Below, one piece after another: positions 1 to 9,047 of a DNA stretch of 64,000 bases. The DNA is taken from assembly GCF_019931195.1 (NCBI RefSeq), contig NZ_JAIOUO010000002.1, positions 124,001-188,000 of the forward strand, read 5' to 3'. The translations under genes were made by a program, and so were the position numbers. This DNA comes from Marinobacter sp. F4216. Its GTDB lineage: Bacteria > Pseudomonadota > Gammaproteobacteria > Pseudomonadales > Oleiphilaceae. Numbering within the stretch: the first letter of the stretch is position 1; every line of letters begins with the position of its first letter. The notes under the pieces are model-generated. The model saw nothing but the letters and a program-made list of their open reading frames with translations. It was not told the origin of the DNA and did not search any database.

Positions 1-603
1 GCCAAGGCCGCCGGCCTTGATTCCCTGGGCAAGGGCGCGGGCTACGTTCAGCGCCAGATCGGTGGCTGGAGTGACCGGTTCCGGAAGTCGCGTACCGAGG
101 ACGTGGGTGATTTCGAAGCCGTCATGACCTGGCTGAAGGACAAGATGCCCGGGGACGTCGCCCAGGTGGTTATTCACAACGACTACCGTTTCGACAACGT
201 GGTCCTCAATCCGGACAACCCGTTTGAAGTGATCGGTGTGCTGGATTGGGAAATGGCCACCATCGGTGATCCGTTGATGGATCTCGGCAACACCCTGGCG
301 TACTGGATTCAGGCGGACGACGAGGGGCCGTTCCAGATGCTGCGCCGTCAGCCGACACACCGCCCGGGCATGCTGACCCGTAAAGAGGTGGTCGAGTACT
401 ACATGGAGAAATCCGGTTTCCGCACGGATAACTTCGATTTCTACGAGATTTACGGACTTTTCCGGCTGGCGGTTATCATCCAGCAGATCTATTACCGCTT
501 CTACCACGGCCAGACCAGGGACAAGCGTTTCGCTGCTTTTGGTCACGCGGCCAATTACCTGGAGAAGCGCTGCCTGAAACTGATTGAAGCGAGCACTCTT
601 TAA
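1..603 (+). CDS. APH-fold phosphotransferase family protein, 5' end outside the window
   Basis: The reading frame is already open at base 1, so the N-terminal part lies upstream; an internal Met at 103 is not the start. The visible 200 residues carry the aminoglycoside-phosphotransferase signature: the Brenner motif HNDYRFDN (bases 175-198) with catalytic Asp, then LDWEMATIGDP supplying the metal-binding Asp. This is the ACAD11-like branch, often found beside fatty-acid oxidation genes and thought to phosphorylate a small hydroxylated substrate rather than a drug. Its stop shares one base with the next gene's ATG, so it is translationally coupled to the histidine phosphatase. Substrate unknown. 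Confidence 0.9.
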   Translation, partial: AKAAGLDSLGKGAGYVQRQIGGWSDRFRKSRTEDVGDFEAVMTWLKDKMPGDVAQVVIHNDYRFDNVVLNPDNPFEVIGVLDWEMATIGDPLMDLGNTLAYWIQADDEGPFQMLRRQPTHRPGMLTRKEVVEYYMEKSGFRTDNFDFYEIYGLFRLAVIIQQIYYRFYHGQTRDKRFAAFGHAANYLEKRCLKLIEASTL

Positions 604-1292
604 TGGCAACCATCTACCTGGTGCGCCACGGACAGGCGAGTTTTGGCAAGGAAAATTATGACCAGTTGTCCAAGACCGGCTGGGAGCAGGGGAAAGTCCT
701 TGGCCGATGGATGGCCGGACGAATCGCTCCCCAGGCGGTCTTTGGCGGGGACCTTGAACGCCACCGGGAGACGGTTGAAGCCATCGCCTCAGGTTTTGGC
801 AGCGAGTTCCCGGACATGCAGGTGGTGCCAGGCTTCAACGAGTTTGATCACCACGAGGTGCTGATCCGGTCCCGGCCCGAATGGGTGGATCGTAATGTCA
901 TGGCCCGTGACCTGCAGGCGTTTCCGAAACCCGCACGGGCCTTTCAGGAGGCTTTCGTTCATGCGGTACAGCGCTGGGCGTCTTGTGAGCATGATCAGGA
1001 CTACGACGAAACCTGGCCGGCGTTCAGGGAGCGAGTCCTCCGGGCATTCGATGAGATGATTGATTATGCCGGCGGTGGCGACGTGCTGGTTGCAACTTCC
1101 GGCGGGCCCATTTCGGTGATCTGTCAGCACCTGCTTGGCCTGACGGACGAGCGGGCGCTGGCTCTGAATGAAGTTATTGCCAACGCCAGCATGAGTCGGG
1201 TGCTCTATTCAGGATCCCGGCGCAGCCTGTCCGTCTTTAATAATTACAGCCATCTGGAGGCGGAAGACCCCGCCCTGGTGACATTCCGATAA
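603..1292 (+). CDS. Histidine phosphatase family protein (phosphoglycerate-mutase-like)
   Basis: A 229-residue cytoplasmic protein opening with the RHG catalytic motif (LVRHGQASFG, residues 6-15); the second catalytic His region is less clear, with ATSGGPIS near residue 165 in the place where a GHG/SHG-type motif is usual. The missing second His is unusual for an active phosphatase and may mean altered chemistry. It starts inside the stop of the upstream kinase-fold gene and is followed 19 bp later by an SDR, forming a three-gene operon. Substrate cannot be inferred from sequence. Confidence 0.88.
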   Translation: MATIYLVRHGQASFGKENYDQLSKTGWEQGKVLGRWMAGRIAPQAVFGGDLERHRETVEAIASGFGSEFPDMQVVPGFNEFDHHEVLIRSRPEWVDRNVMARDLQAFPKPARAFQEAFVHAVQRWASCEHDQDYDETWPAFRERVLRAFDEMIDYAGGGDVLVATSGGPISVICQHLLGLTDERALALNEVIANASMSRVLYSGSRRSLSVFNNYSHLEAEDPALVTFR

Positions 1293-1311
1293 GTGTGTTT
1301 GAGGTGAATCC

Positions 1312-2082
1312 ATGAGTAACAAGGACCTGTTTGATCTGACCGGTAAGGTCGCCCTGGTAACCGGTGCCAGCAGGGGAATCGGTGAGAGCATTGCGCGTAC
1401 ACTGGCCGGAAAAGGCGCCCACGTGATCGTCAGCAGCCGGAAAATCGACGGTTGTGAAGCCGTGGCCAGCAGCATTCGCGAGGCGGGAGGCAGTGCCGAG
1501 GCTTTTGCTTGCCACATTGGCGAGATGGATCAGATCGAAGCGGTTTGGGCCCACATCGCGGAAAAACACGGCAAGCTGGATATTCTGGTCAATAACGCCG
1601 CGGCCAACCCCTATTTTGGCCCGGTGGAAGACACCGACCTGGGTGCCTTCAACAAGACCGTGGACGTAAACATCCGCGGCTACTTTTTCATGTGTGCCGA
1701 AGGCGCGAAGATCATGAAGAAGGGTGGTGGCGGTGCCATCGTGAACGTGGCGTCCGTAAACGGCGTGATTCCTGGCCATTTCCAGGGCATCTATTCCATC
1801 AGTAAGGCCGCGGTCATCTCCATGACCAAGTCCTTTGCCATGGAGTTGGGTCAGCAGAACATCCGGGTGAACGCGTTGCTGCCAGGTCTGACCGATACCA
1901 AGTTCGCCAGTGCTCTGACCACCAACGAGGCCATCAAGAAGCAGGCGATGATGCATATCCCGATGAAGCGGGTAGCGGACCCGGATGAGATGGCCGGTAC
2001 GGTACTGTACCTGGTCTCGGATGCGTCCACTTACACCACCGGCGCCTGCATCAATGCCGATGGCGGTTATCTGACGGTTTAA
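1312..2082 (+). CDS. Short-chain dehydrogenase/reductase (SDR) family oxidoreductase
   Basis: A classical 256-residue SDR. The NAD(P)-binding glycine motif TGASRGIG is near residues 18-25, NNAA near 92-95, the catalytic Tyr-Lys pair is in YSISK near 161-165, and the C-terminal NADGG motif is typical. RBS gaggtgaa lies just before ATG 1312. Third gene of the kinase-phosphatase-SDR operon; substrate not determinable, though this gene order suggests a role in acyl-CoA or alcohol/ketone metabolism (inference). Confidence 0.93.
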   Translation: MSNKDLFDLTGKVALVTGASRGIGESIARTLAGKGAHVIVSSRKIDGCEAVASSIREAGGSAEAFACHIGEMDQIEAVWAHIAEKHGKLDILVNNAAANPYFGPVEDTDLGAFNKTVDVNIRGYFFMCAEGAKIMKKGGGGAIVNVASVNGVIPGHFQGIYSISKAAVISMTKSFAMELGQQNIRVNALLPGLTDTKFASALTTNEAIKKQAMMHIPMKRVADPDEMAGTVLYLVSDASTYTTGACINADGGYLTV

Positions 2083-2087
2083 CTGCG

Positions 2088-3002
2088 TTATCCCGAAGCG
2101 ACCTCGGAGGACGGCGAACAGGTCAGCGCCTCCAGGTCACCATCCAGCCCGTTTGCCTGCTGTTGCAGGTGGGCCAGGTGTTCCGGATCTGATGTTTCCA
2201 TCAGGTCGTGAAGAAGGGTGGTCAAAGCGGCCCGGCCGTCTTCCATCATGGCCTGATACTCCGCGCCCCGGACCTGCTCCGACTGTTTGATCAGAAGGGC
2301 CACGTCGTCACTGAAGCCCGGTTCGTTCCGTCGTTCGAGTGCTGCCAGAAGGGCCTTTTGCCAGTTCCTGCGGCCCTGTAGCCACACTTCCGTCTGCCTG
2401 CCACGGTTTTCCGCCCACTGTTTCACCACCGTCCTCTGCTCACGGTTGAGTTCGCCAAACCAGCGCTCTATCCGTTCCTCAGCCCGTTCTGCCCTGGCTT
2501 CGATGGTGTCGCTGGCGGAATCCTCAAGATATTTCTCGCGGTATTCCTGCTGATTATCCTCCATGTTCCGGGCAAGTTCTCTAACTTGCTGGTCTGACAG
2601 GCTGGATAGAAGATTCGTGGCGATGGGGACGACACGATCGAGGAGCGGGGGAAACAGGCTGAACAGGTCCTGCTGATGGAGGGCGACCGTTTGATACTGC
2701 ATATCCTGCTCGTCAAGATCGACCATGAAGCCCTCCAGCCAGGCCTGATAACGAGGCAGTTCACTGCTGCAATGCCATTGCCTGAACGACTCGATGTCGC
2801 TGGCGAGTTGTTCTCGTTGTTCACTGGTGAGCGTGATGTAATCCTCCACCCACCAGACAATTCCCCAATCCGCGTAGCGATAGGCCATCCGGTTGGAGCT
2901 GCAGGCGGCGAGGGTCAGCGTCAGGATCACAGCGATGCAGAGCTTAAGAAATCGATTAACAGGCATGGGAATTTGGCTCACCGGACTTCGTTTTAGCTTC
3001 AT
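2088..3002 (-). CDS. DUF6279 family lipoprotein
   Basis: The N-terminus has a hydrophobic segment followed by a lipobox (TLAAC) and Ser-Ser-Asn, so the mature protein should be a lipidated, outer-membrane-sorted envelope protein. The rest is charged and helical with the YADWGIVWWVEDY / LTSEQREQL pattern of DUF6279. I chose ATG 3002 because AGTAGGAAA lies directly upstream; ATG 2966, closer to the signal peptide, is an alternative, and the frame stays open to 3185 without a better site. It converges on the SDR with 5 bp between stops. Function unknown. Confidence 0.82.
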   Translation of the reverse strand: MKLKRSPVSQIPMPVNRFLKLCIAVILTLTLAACSSNRMAYRYADWGIVWWVEDYITLTSEQREQLASDIESFRQWHCSSELPRYQAWLEGFMVDLDEQDMQYQTVALHQQDLFSLFPPLLDRVVPIATNLLSSLSDQQVRELARNMEDNQQEYREKYLEDSASDTIEARAERAEERIERWFGELNREQRTVVKQWAENRGRQTEVWLQGRRNWQKALLAALERRNEPGFSDDVALLIKQSEQVRGAEYQAMMEDGRAALTTLLHDLMETSDPEHLAHLQQQANGLDGDLEALTCSPSSEVASG

Positions 3003-3175
3003 TTTCCTACTGTAGCTTACGACATTCCGACCGCATTGGACGTAGTTTGGCCCGCCAAAGTTGGGCAAATTCCGACCAGATTGACCATACTGACTTTTTG
3101 AAAAGGATTTCACGGCGTTGCGCGTGAAAGGCATGAAAAACAGGACAAGGACCTCAGGATTCGAGGGATGAAACC

Positions 3176-4570
3176 ATGAAAACAAGACATGTGCTGCCGA
3201 TAGTGGTAGCGGGCACGATGGCGCTTGCGGGTTGCTTTTTTGAGGAGGACGACCCCAAAAAGAGCAGTGTTCGTGTCATTCACGCATCGTCTGATGCCCC
3301 GCCGGTGGATGTGCGACTGGGGCGCGACAGGGAAATCGAAGGCCTCGACTACAAGGAAGGCGTCCTGTTTACCCCGAACGTAGGCTCGTCCCAGATGTCG
3401 ATCAACGCTGATCTGCCTGGATCCCAGCGTGAGACTATCCTGACCTCCACTTATTCCTTCCGTCAGGACCGAAAGTACGACTTCTTCGTGGTGGGCAATG
3501 TTTCGGATGAGTCGATTAAACCCATTGTGCTGACCGACGATCTGGAGACCGAGGCTGGAGACCAGACGAGGGTTCGAGTCGTGCATTTGTCCCCGGATGC
3601 CCAGGCGGCGGCACGGAATGTGGACGTCTACCTGAGCGACGCGGACGATGAGTTGGATGAGTGGTTAGCCGCAGGCCCCAATTTCAGGATGGGGTATGAG
3701 GACGTTGAGGGCCCCGTGCTGGTGAGCGCGGGACGTTACCGGGTCAGGGTGACCCTGGCGGGTACGGCGACGGTTGTCTTCGAGAGTGGCCCGCTGTCGT
3801 TCCTTTCAGGGGATGACCTGCTGATTGCTGCGGTGGACAATACGGCGGTCAATAATGTTGCAGGTTCTGGCAGCCAGAGCCCGATCAGCCTGCTGGTCGC
3901 CGATGGGCCGGAAGTGAACGAGGTGTACGATATCAATCAACGGTCCGGCGTTCGCGTGGTCCACGCCTCCCCTGGCGTTCCGGCTGTTTCCGCATTCGTT
4001 GACGATGAACTAACCATTGCCAGTCTGCTCTTCGGAGAAACCGGGCCGTCGTCAGCGCTAGATGATTACGCGACTGTCGCGCCCGGAGCCCGGGAAGTAT
4101 CCATCAACGATTCCACCGGACAGCTCCTGAGCGACACTATCAATCTGGCGGTGGGCGAGGGTAAGACCGTTGTGGCGTATGATCGCCAGGGGCTGACCAA
4201 GTCGCTGGTGCTGGATGATGCGGCGCGGTCAATCGCGACCCAGGCGAGCCTGAGAGTCGTCCATGGTTCTCGAGTCGCTGCCATCGCAGGGCCGGTCAAT
4301 ATTTACCTGTTGCCAGAAGATAAAACGAGTGTGTCGGGTGCGGTTCCGGTATTACGGGATGTGCCCTTTGGTACCGAATCCGGCTACTTCGCCGTGGAGC
4401 AGGAAAACTACAACCTCTTCATCCGCGATGCCGACGGTAACGTGAGAATAGGTCCGTTACTGGTCGGGCTTCGGGAAGGTGGCGTTTACACGTTCGTCGC
4501 CACCGATACCCCGGCCGGCGATAGAACGGTCCTCATCCAGCTGGACGACAACACCGAACCCTTACCCTGA
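3176..4570 (+). CDS. DUF4397 domain lipoprotein (first of a tandem pair)
   Basis: Signal peptide with lipobox LAGC (Cys20) then an acidic FFEEDDP stretch. The 464-residue protein is built of four DUF4397-type repeats, each beginning with a VRV(I/V)H-x-S-x-DAP-like strand near residues 32, 133, 259 and 349, giving an all-beta multi-domain surface protein. RBS gaggga precedes ATG 3176. A perfect rho-independent terminator follows. The next gene is a close architectural paralog. DUF4397 proteins are lipid-anchored or exported; their molecular role is not established, with adhesion or cell-surface structure the usual guess. Confidence 0.88.
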   Translation: MKTRHVLPIVVAGTMALAGCFFEEDDPKKSSVRVIHASSDAPPVDVRLGRDREIEGLDYKEGVLFTPNVGSSQMSINADLPGSQRETILTSTYSFRQDRKYDFFVVGNVSDESIKPIVLTDDLETEAGDQTRVRVVHLSPDAQAAARNVDVYLSDADDELDEWLAAGPNFRMGYEDVEGPVLVSAGRYRVRVTLAGTATVVFESGPLSFLSGDDLLIAAVDNTAVNNVAGSGSQSPISLLVADGPEVNEVYDINQRSGVRVVHASPGVPAVSAFVDDELTIASLLFGETGPSSALDDYATVAPGAREVSINDSTGQLLSDTINLAVGEGKTVVAYDRQGLTKSLVLDDAARSIATQASLRVVHGSRVAAIAGPVNIYLLPEDKTSVSGAVPVLRDVPFGTESGYFAVEQENYNLFIRDADGNVRIGPLLVGLREGGVYTFVATDTPAGDRTVLIQLDDNTEPLP

Positions 4571-4595
4571 CAGCAAAGCTGTGACCCTCAATCAA

Positions 4596-4618
4596 CCCCG
4601 GCATGGCCGGGGTTTTTT
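4596..4618 (+). terminator. Rho-independent terminator after the first DUF4397 gene
   Basis: Seven-bp perfect GC stem CCCCGGC / GCCGGGG around an ATG loop, followed by six T. It ends transcription between the two DUF4397 genes, so they are separate units despite being paralogs. Confidence 0.93.
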
Positions 4619-4815
4619 AGTTCTGGCTGTTTGATGGATGGTTTCTTCGTAGAAAAGAGCACAAGTGTGCGCTGAATGTGGCCTGCCGATAATCCGTTTG
4701 GAAAAGCTGCCCGTAGCTACAGGTGTTGCATCGTTCAGGGAATGAACATGTGCAGGTTCGAACCACTAAGTTCAGGTATTAGCCAATCACGCTCACAGCA
4801 TGAGGAAATAACACA

Positions 4816-6219
4816 ATGAAGTCCTTACTCGCTTTACCCCTAGTGGTTGTCGGCAGCGTTGTGCTGACTGGTTGTTTCGATGATGACGACGATCCGCTGA
4901 AGTCGAACGTCCGGGTCATTCATGCCTCTTCCGATGCGCCCGCTGTCAACGTTAATTTTAATGGCAGTACCGTCGTCTCTGGGGCTGACTACAAACAGGC
5001 AGCGGTATTGACTCCGAATGCTGGTCGTCCTTCTTTGTCCATCGACGGAATTCTGCCGGGAGGGGACACCGTAACGGTAATCGAGGAAGACGTACCTCTT
5101 CTGTTCAACACGAAATACGATGTCATTGCGGTCGGCAAAGTAGGTGACCAAACCATTGAGCCCCTGATCCTGACTGATGATGGCGAACGCGAATCTTCGG
5201 ATTCCGTGCGCCTGCGGGTTGCTCACCTGTCTCCGGATGCCGAGGAAGCTGCGGGTGGACCTGTCGATGTGTACGTGACCGCCGCCGGTGCTGAGCTTCC
5301 TGCAGAAGCCACATTCAGCTTTAGCTTTAAAGAGAGCGTCGGACCGCTGGAAGTGCCGGCCGGTGAGTATCAGGTCAGAGTTACACCCGCGGGTGCCGAC
5401 ACGGTGGTCTACGACAGTGGTGCGTTGCCTCTGCCCCCTGGCGCGGATCTGCTGGTTGCAGCGGTTGATAACACCGTGTTTGGTGAGTCCCCGATCAGTC
5501 TGCTGGCGATCAATGGTGGTGACGTCAGTGAAATAGTGGATGCGAGCGCGGGGGCAGGCATTCGGGCGGTGCACAACTCTGCTGTTGCTGGGCCCGTCGA
5601 CCTTTATGTCAATGCAACACCCGGCTCCGATGCTGCAACTGTGGAGGACATCGCCTACACCGATACTGTCCCGGGAGTTGCCTCGACAGGAGCATACGTC
5701 GCACTGGAGGCTGGTGAAAATCAGGTTGCCGTGACCGGTGCTGATGGAACGGTGGCGGTGATTGACGCTACTCTCGAACTTGCGGCGGGTTCTGGCACGA
5801 CCGTCGTGGCAGCAGGCCAGACTGAAGTGCAGGCCTTGGTCTTTGAAGATGACAACCGGAGTGTCGCTACCGCGGCCAAGCTGCGGGTAATTCATGGCGC
5901 TGAGGAAGCGGGGACTGTCGACGTTTACTTGCTCCCGACAGCTGAGGGTGGCGCTGAGGCAACGGAAATCAACAATGCCGAGCCCGCACTGGATGACTTT
6001 GCATACGGTACATCGTCAGGCTACGTCGAGGTCCCGGAGGGTGACTATGTGGTGTTCATTACGAGCACGGATGGTAGCGAGTTCCTGAAAACAGGTAGCA
6101 TTTCGCTGTCTGCAGGCGGCGTTTATACGGCTATTGCAAGATTGGCTGATGCCGGTGCAGGCGAGACGAGCGTTGCAGGGCTCACTCTGCTAGATGATTT
6201 TGTAGCCGCACCCCAGTAA
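4816..6219 (+). CDS. DUF4397 domain lipoprotein (second of a tandem pair)
   Basis: Lipobox LTGC near residue 20 followed by acidic FDDDDDP, then four DUF4397-type repeats starting near residues 31, 130, 247 and 355 with the VRVIHASSDAP / LRVAHLSPDA signatures. Same length (467 aa) and architecture as the preceding gene, so a tandem duplication; many positions diverge, so it is not recent. RBS tgagga lies 12 bp before ATG 4816. The 245-bp gap after the upstream terminator probably holds its own promoter. Predicted lipid-anchored surface protein of unknown role. Confidence 0.88.
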   Translation: MKSLLALPLVVVGSVVLTGCFDDDDDPLKSNVRVIHASSDAPAVNVNFNGSTVVSGADYKQAAVLTPNAGRPSLSIDGILPGGDTVTVIEEDVPLLFNTKYDVIAVGKVGDQTIEPLILTDDGERESSDSVRLRVAHLSPDAEEAAGGPVDVYVTAAGAELPAEATFSFSFKESVGPLEVPAGEYQVRVTPAGADTVVYDSGALPLPPGADLLVAAVDNTVFGESPISLLAINGGDVSEIVDASAGAGIRAVHNSAVAGPVDLYVNATPGSDAATVEDIAYTDTVPGVASTGAYVALEAGENQVAVTGADGTVAVIDATLELAAGSGTTVVAAGQTEVQALVFEDDNRSVATAAKLRVIHGAEEAGTVDVYLLPTAEGGAEATEINNAEPALDDFAYGTSSGYVEVPEGDYVVFITSTDGSEFLKTGSISLSAGGVYTAIARLADAGAGETSVAGLTLLDDFVAAPQ

Positions 6220-6251
6220 GGCCTTTAGGCTTTCTCTCTGGAAAACAAAAA

Positions 6252-6274
6252 CCCCGGCGCTTGCCGGGGTTTTT
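6252..6274. terminator. Bidirectional rho-independent terminator
   Basis: CCCCGGC / GCCGGGG stem with a GCTT loop, T-tract on the right and A-rich tract on the left, so it can serve both the + strand DUF4397 gene and the convergent dacB. The stem is identical to that of the terminator at 4596-4618. Confidence 0.92.
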
Positions 6275-6279
6275 GTTTG

Positions 6280-7851
6280 TTACTGAATGGCCCTATTCGA
6301 AGAACCGGAATCTGCCTTGGAAAAGGCCGTTCCTGTTGGCGGCCGGTAGTGCAGCGAGTATAGGACCCGGTCAAGTACCGCCTGGCCATTCCAGGCCGGA
6401 TCGTTGTTGACCATACCGACCACCGCCCAGGTGGTGTTGTGTTCGTCGCGGGTAAAACCGGCGATGGAGCGAACGTTTTGCAGGTAGCCGGTCTTGACGC
6501 GTCCGGAACCGTCCATGCCGCTGTTTCTCAGACGGCGCGCCATGGTGCCATCCATTGCGATGATGGGCATCGAGGCGAGCAGGTCCATTGAAAACGGGCT
6601 GTCCCAGGCGTGCTGCAGAAGCTGCACACCCTGTCGGGCTGTGATGCGGCCATGGCGGGTGAGGCCGGCGCCGTTATCGATCACCATGCCCTCGGTATCA
6701 ATGCCCTTGCGTTCCATCCACTCGTAGATGACCCGGATGCCGGCAACCCGGTCATCGGTTTCATCCTCAAGACGGTTCTCGGCGCCAATGGTCAGGAGCA
6801 ACTGGCGCGCCATGGCATTGTTACTCCACTTGTTGATATCTCGCACCATGGATACCAGATCCGGCGAGGTGGTTTTCATCACCAGTCGAGCGGTTTCCGG
6901 GGTTTCTCCGGTCAGGTTTTCACCGGTCATGACGACCCCGACTTCTTCGAGAATCGAGCGAATCAGTGAGGCGCTGTACTGTTCGTGGGGCAACAGGGAT
7001 AAGTAGCGTGTGGTGCGGCAACCCTGAGGCAGTTCACCCGTGACGCGAATCGTAACCCGGTTGTCCTCATGGAAAATGGGCTGCCATTCGAAGCTCCGGC
7101 GGCTGGGGCAGCGGCCTTCTTCGGTTGCGATCACACGGTTATCGATGATGACTTCGTCCAGTGCCGGAGTACTCCAGGCCTGGGTGCCGCGCTCGTCGGC
7201 ACGCACCTGAAAATGCAGCAGGTTCAGGTTGGCCAGATAGGCAGAGGGTTCCACCAGGAAGGGCGCATGGGGGTTGTCGCCATTGTCCTCGAAGGTGGGG
7301 AAGCCGCCATCGACCCGGAAATACTGGCCATCCAGTACCAGGTCCCCGTCAATGCGAGTGATGCCCATGCTGCGAAGTTCACGCAAGGTGCTCCACAGGC
7401 GCTCAATGGACAGCTTGGGATCGCCCCCGAACCGCACGTACAGGTTACCTTTGAGCGTGTCGCCAATCATGTCGCCATCGGTCAGGAAGTCCGTATCCCA
7501 GCTGTGGGTTGGGCCAAGGATTTCCAGGGCGGCGAAGGTGGTGACCAGCTTCATGATAGAGCCGGGACTCATCAGTGCATCGGCGTTGATGAACTGCTCG
7601 ATGCCGGGGCCATTCAGGGGAATGGCCGCCACGCTGAGGGCTTTCTCGTCGCGGAGGGACTTCTGTGCGTAGTCACGGACCTTTGAACTCCAGATTTTCC
7701 CCGCGGATAGTCCGGAGCTTTCGTTTGTGTCCGCTTTCAGTACAGGGCTGACGGCGAGTGTTAACGCCGTACAAACAGCCAGTGTGGACCGCCTGAAAAA
7801 GGATGGCCTTGAAACCGGCCCATTGCCGGCTGCTGTATTTACCCGTCGCAT
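6280..7851 (-). CDS. dacB: D-alanyl-D-alanine carboxypeptidase/endopeptidase (PBP4, peptidase S13)
   Basis: Periplasmic low-molecular-weight penicillin-binding protein that trims peptidoglycan stem peptides and cleaves cross-links. The N-terminus (about 40 residues) has a basic region and hydrophobic signal ending near KADT. All three active-site motifs are present: SxxK as SPGSIMK near residue 95, SxN as WSNNAM near 340, and KTG as RVKTGY near 450. The 523-aa length suits the S13 family. It shares the bidirectional terminator with the DUF4397 gene and is preceded by a 266-bp intergenic region. Confidence 0.95.
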   Translation of the reverse strand: MRRVNTAAGNGPVSRPSFFRRSTLAVCTALTLAVSPVLKADTNESSGLSAGKIWSSKVRDYAQKSLRDEKALSVAAIPLNGPGIEQFINADALMSPGSIMKLVTTFAALEILGPTHSWDTDFLTDGDMIGDTLKGNLYVRFGGDPKLSIERLWSTLRELRSMGITRIDGDLVLDGQYFRVDGGFPTFEDNGDNPHAPFLVEPSAYLANLNLLHFQVRADERGTQAWSTPALDEVIIDNRVIATEEGRCPSRRSFEWQPIFHEDNRVTIRVTGELPQGCRTTRYLSLLPHEQYSASLIRSILEEVGVVMTGENLTGETPETARLVMKTTSPDLVSMVRDINKWSNNAMARQLLLTIGAENRLEDETDDRVAGIRVIYEWMERKGIDTEGMVIDNGAGLTRHGRITARQGVQLLQHAWDSPFSMDLLASMPIIAMDGTMARRLRNSGMDGSGRVKTGYLQNVRSIAGFTRDEHNTTWAVVGMVNNDPAWNGQAVLDRVLYSLHYRPPTGTAFSKADSGSSNRAIQ

Positions 7852-8117
7852 ACCCCAAACTACCGTGAAGATTGTTCATCGTTTTGTTGTTCTTCAAACA
7901 TAGCCCATCTTTTGATCGCGTACTATGCAGAAACGCTATACATGACGTTAAAAAATGGCAGTTAACGCAGGATTTTATTGGGACCTTTGTGACGGCCTGT
8001 AAGCTGTCGTTGAAAATGTGACGAGGCGCTTGTTCGGGTAAACGAAAATGTGGGGTCTGGAACTGAGCGACGTGGGCTTTGTCTTTACCCGAACACGAAC
8101 CATAAGGGAGAAGAGCA

Positions 8118-9047
8118 GTGGCATTAACCCGAAGACAATTTGTGCTGGGAACTGCTTTATCTGGTATGGCGATAGTCAGCCGTCCTCTTCTGGCTAACCC
8201 TTCGGGGACTGAAACTGTGTCAGCCATCGCCAGGGGGATTCCGTCAACCGGCGAAACCATCCCTGCAATTGGCATGGGAACCTGGATTACCTTCAATGTG
8301 GGCAGTGATCCTTACCTGATCGATCAGCGAACCCGGGTGCTGGAAACCTTCCTGACAGCCGGTGGCACGGTGGTGGATTGCTCGCCCATGTATGGGTCTT
8401 CGGCAAACGTGGTTGGCGCAGCGCTTGAAAATCTGCAGGCTCATGATCGAGTCTTCTCGGCGTCCAAGGTCTGGACATCGGATCAGTCTGCAACCCGGGA
8501 ACAAACCCGCTCCTCCCTTGGAAAATGGGGGGTGGCGCGCTTCGACCTCCAGCAGATCCACAACCTGGTGGGCTGGCAGGGCCACCTCGAGACGCTCAGG
8601 GAAATGAAAGCCAGCGGTGAGATTCGTTACATCGGCATCACCACCTCCCATGGCCGGCGCCACCGGGATCTTGCCCGAATTATGGAAACCGAAGAACTGG
8701 ACTTCGTTCAGCTGACCTACAACGTTCTGGACCGGGAGGCCGAGGAGCGGTTGCTGCCCATTGCACAGGACCGAGGAATTGCCGTGCTGGTCAATCGTCC
8801 GTTCCAGGGCGGGCAGCTGTTCCGGCGCTTCGAGGCGAAGCCTCTGCCAGACGTCGCAGCGGAGGCGGGCGTCAGCACCTGGGCCGAGCTGTTCCTGAAG
8901 TATGTCATCTCTCATCCCGCCGTCACCTGCGCCATTCCTGCAACCTCGAAAGTCGACCATATGCAGGAAAACATGGCGGCCCTGTATGGCAACCTGCCCA
9001 ATGCCTCCCAGCGACAGGAACTGGTGGCCTACGTGAGGTCCCTGTGA
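8118..9047 (+). CDS. Tat-exported aldo/keto reductase
   Basis: GTG start with RBS aagggag. The N-terminus (TRRQFVLG, hydrophobic stretch, LLAN) is a twin-arginine signal, so the enzyme is folded with cofactor and exported to the periplasm. AKR fold with catalytic tetrad candidates: Asp and Tyr in DCSPMYG, Lys in SASKVW and His in QIHN. The downstream membrane-protein start overlaps its stop by four bases. Periplasmic AKRs are uncommon; the substrate is unknown. Confidence 0.9.
   Translation: MALTRRQFVLGTALSGMAIVSRPLLANPSGTETVSAIARGIPSTGETIPAIGMGTWITFNVGSDPYLIDQRTRVLETFLTAGGTVVDCSPMYGSSANVVGAALENLQAHDRVFSASKVWTSDQSATREQTRSSLGKWGVARFDLQQIHNLVGWQGHLETLREMKASGEIRYIGITTSHGRRHRDLARIMETEELDFVQLTYNVLDREAEERLLPIAQDRGIAVLVNRPFQGGQLFRRFEAKPLPDVAAEAGVSTWAELFLKYVISHPAVTCAIPATSKVDHMQENMAALYGNLPNASQRQELVAYVRSL

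Noticed and set aside
7069..7686. A 205-codon frame antisense to dacB
   Set aside because: dacB has signal peptide and all PBP motifs; the antisense frame has no motif or RBS.
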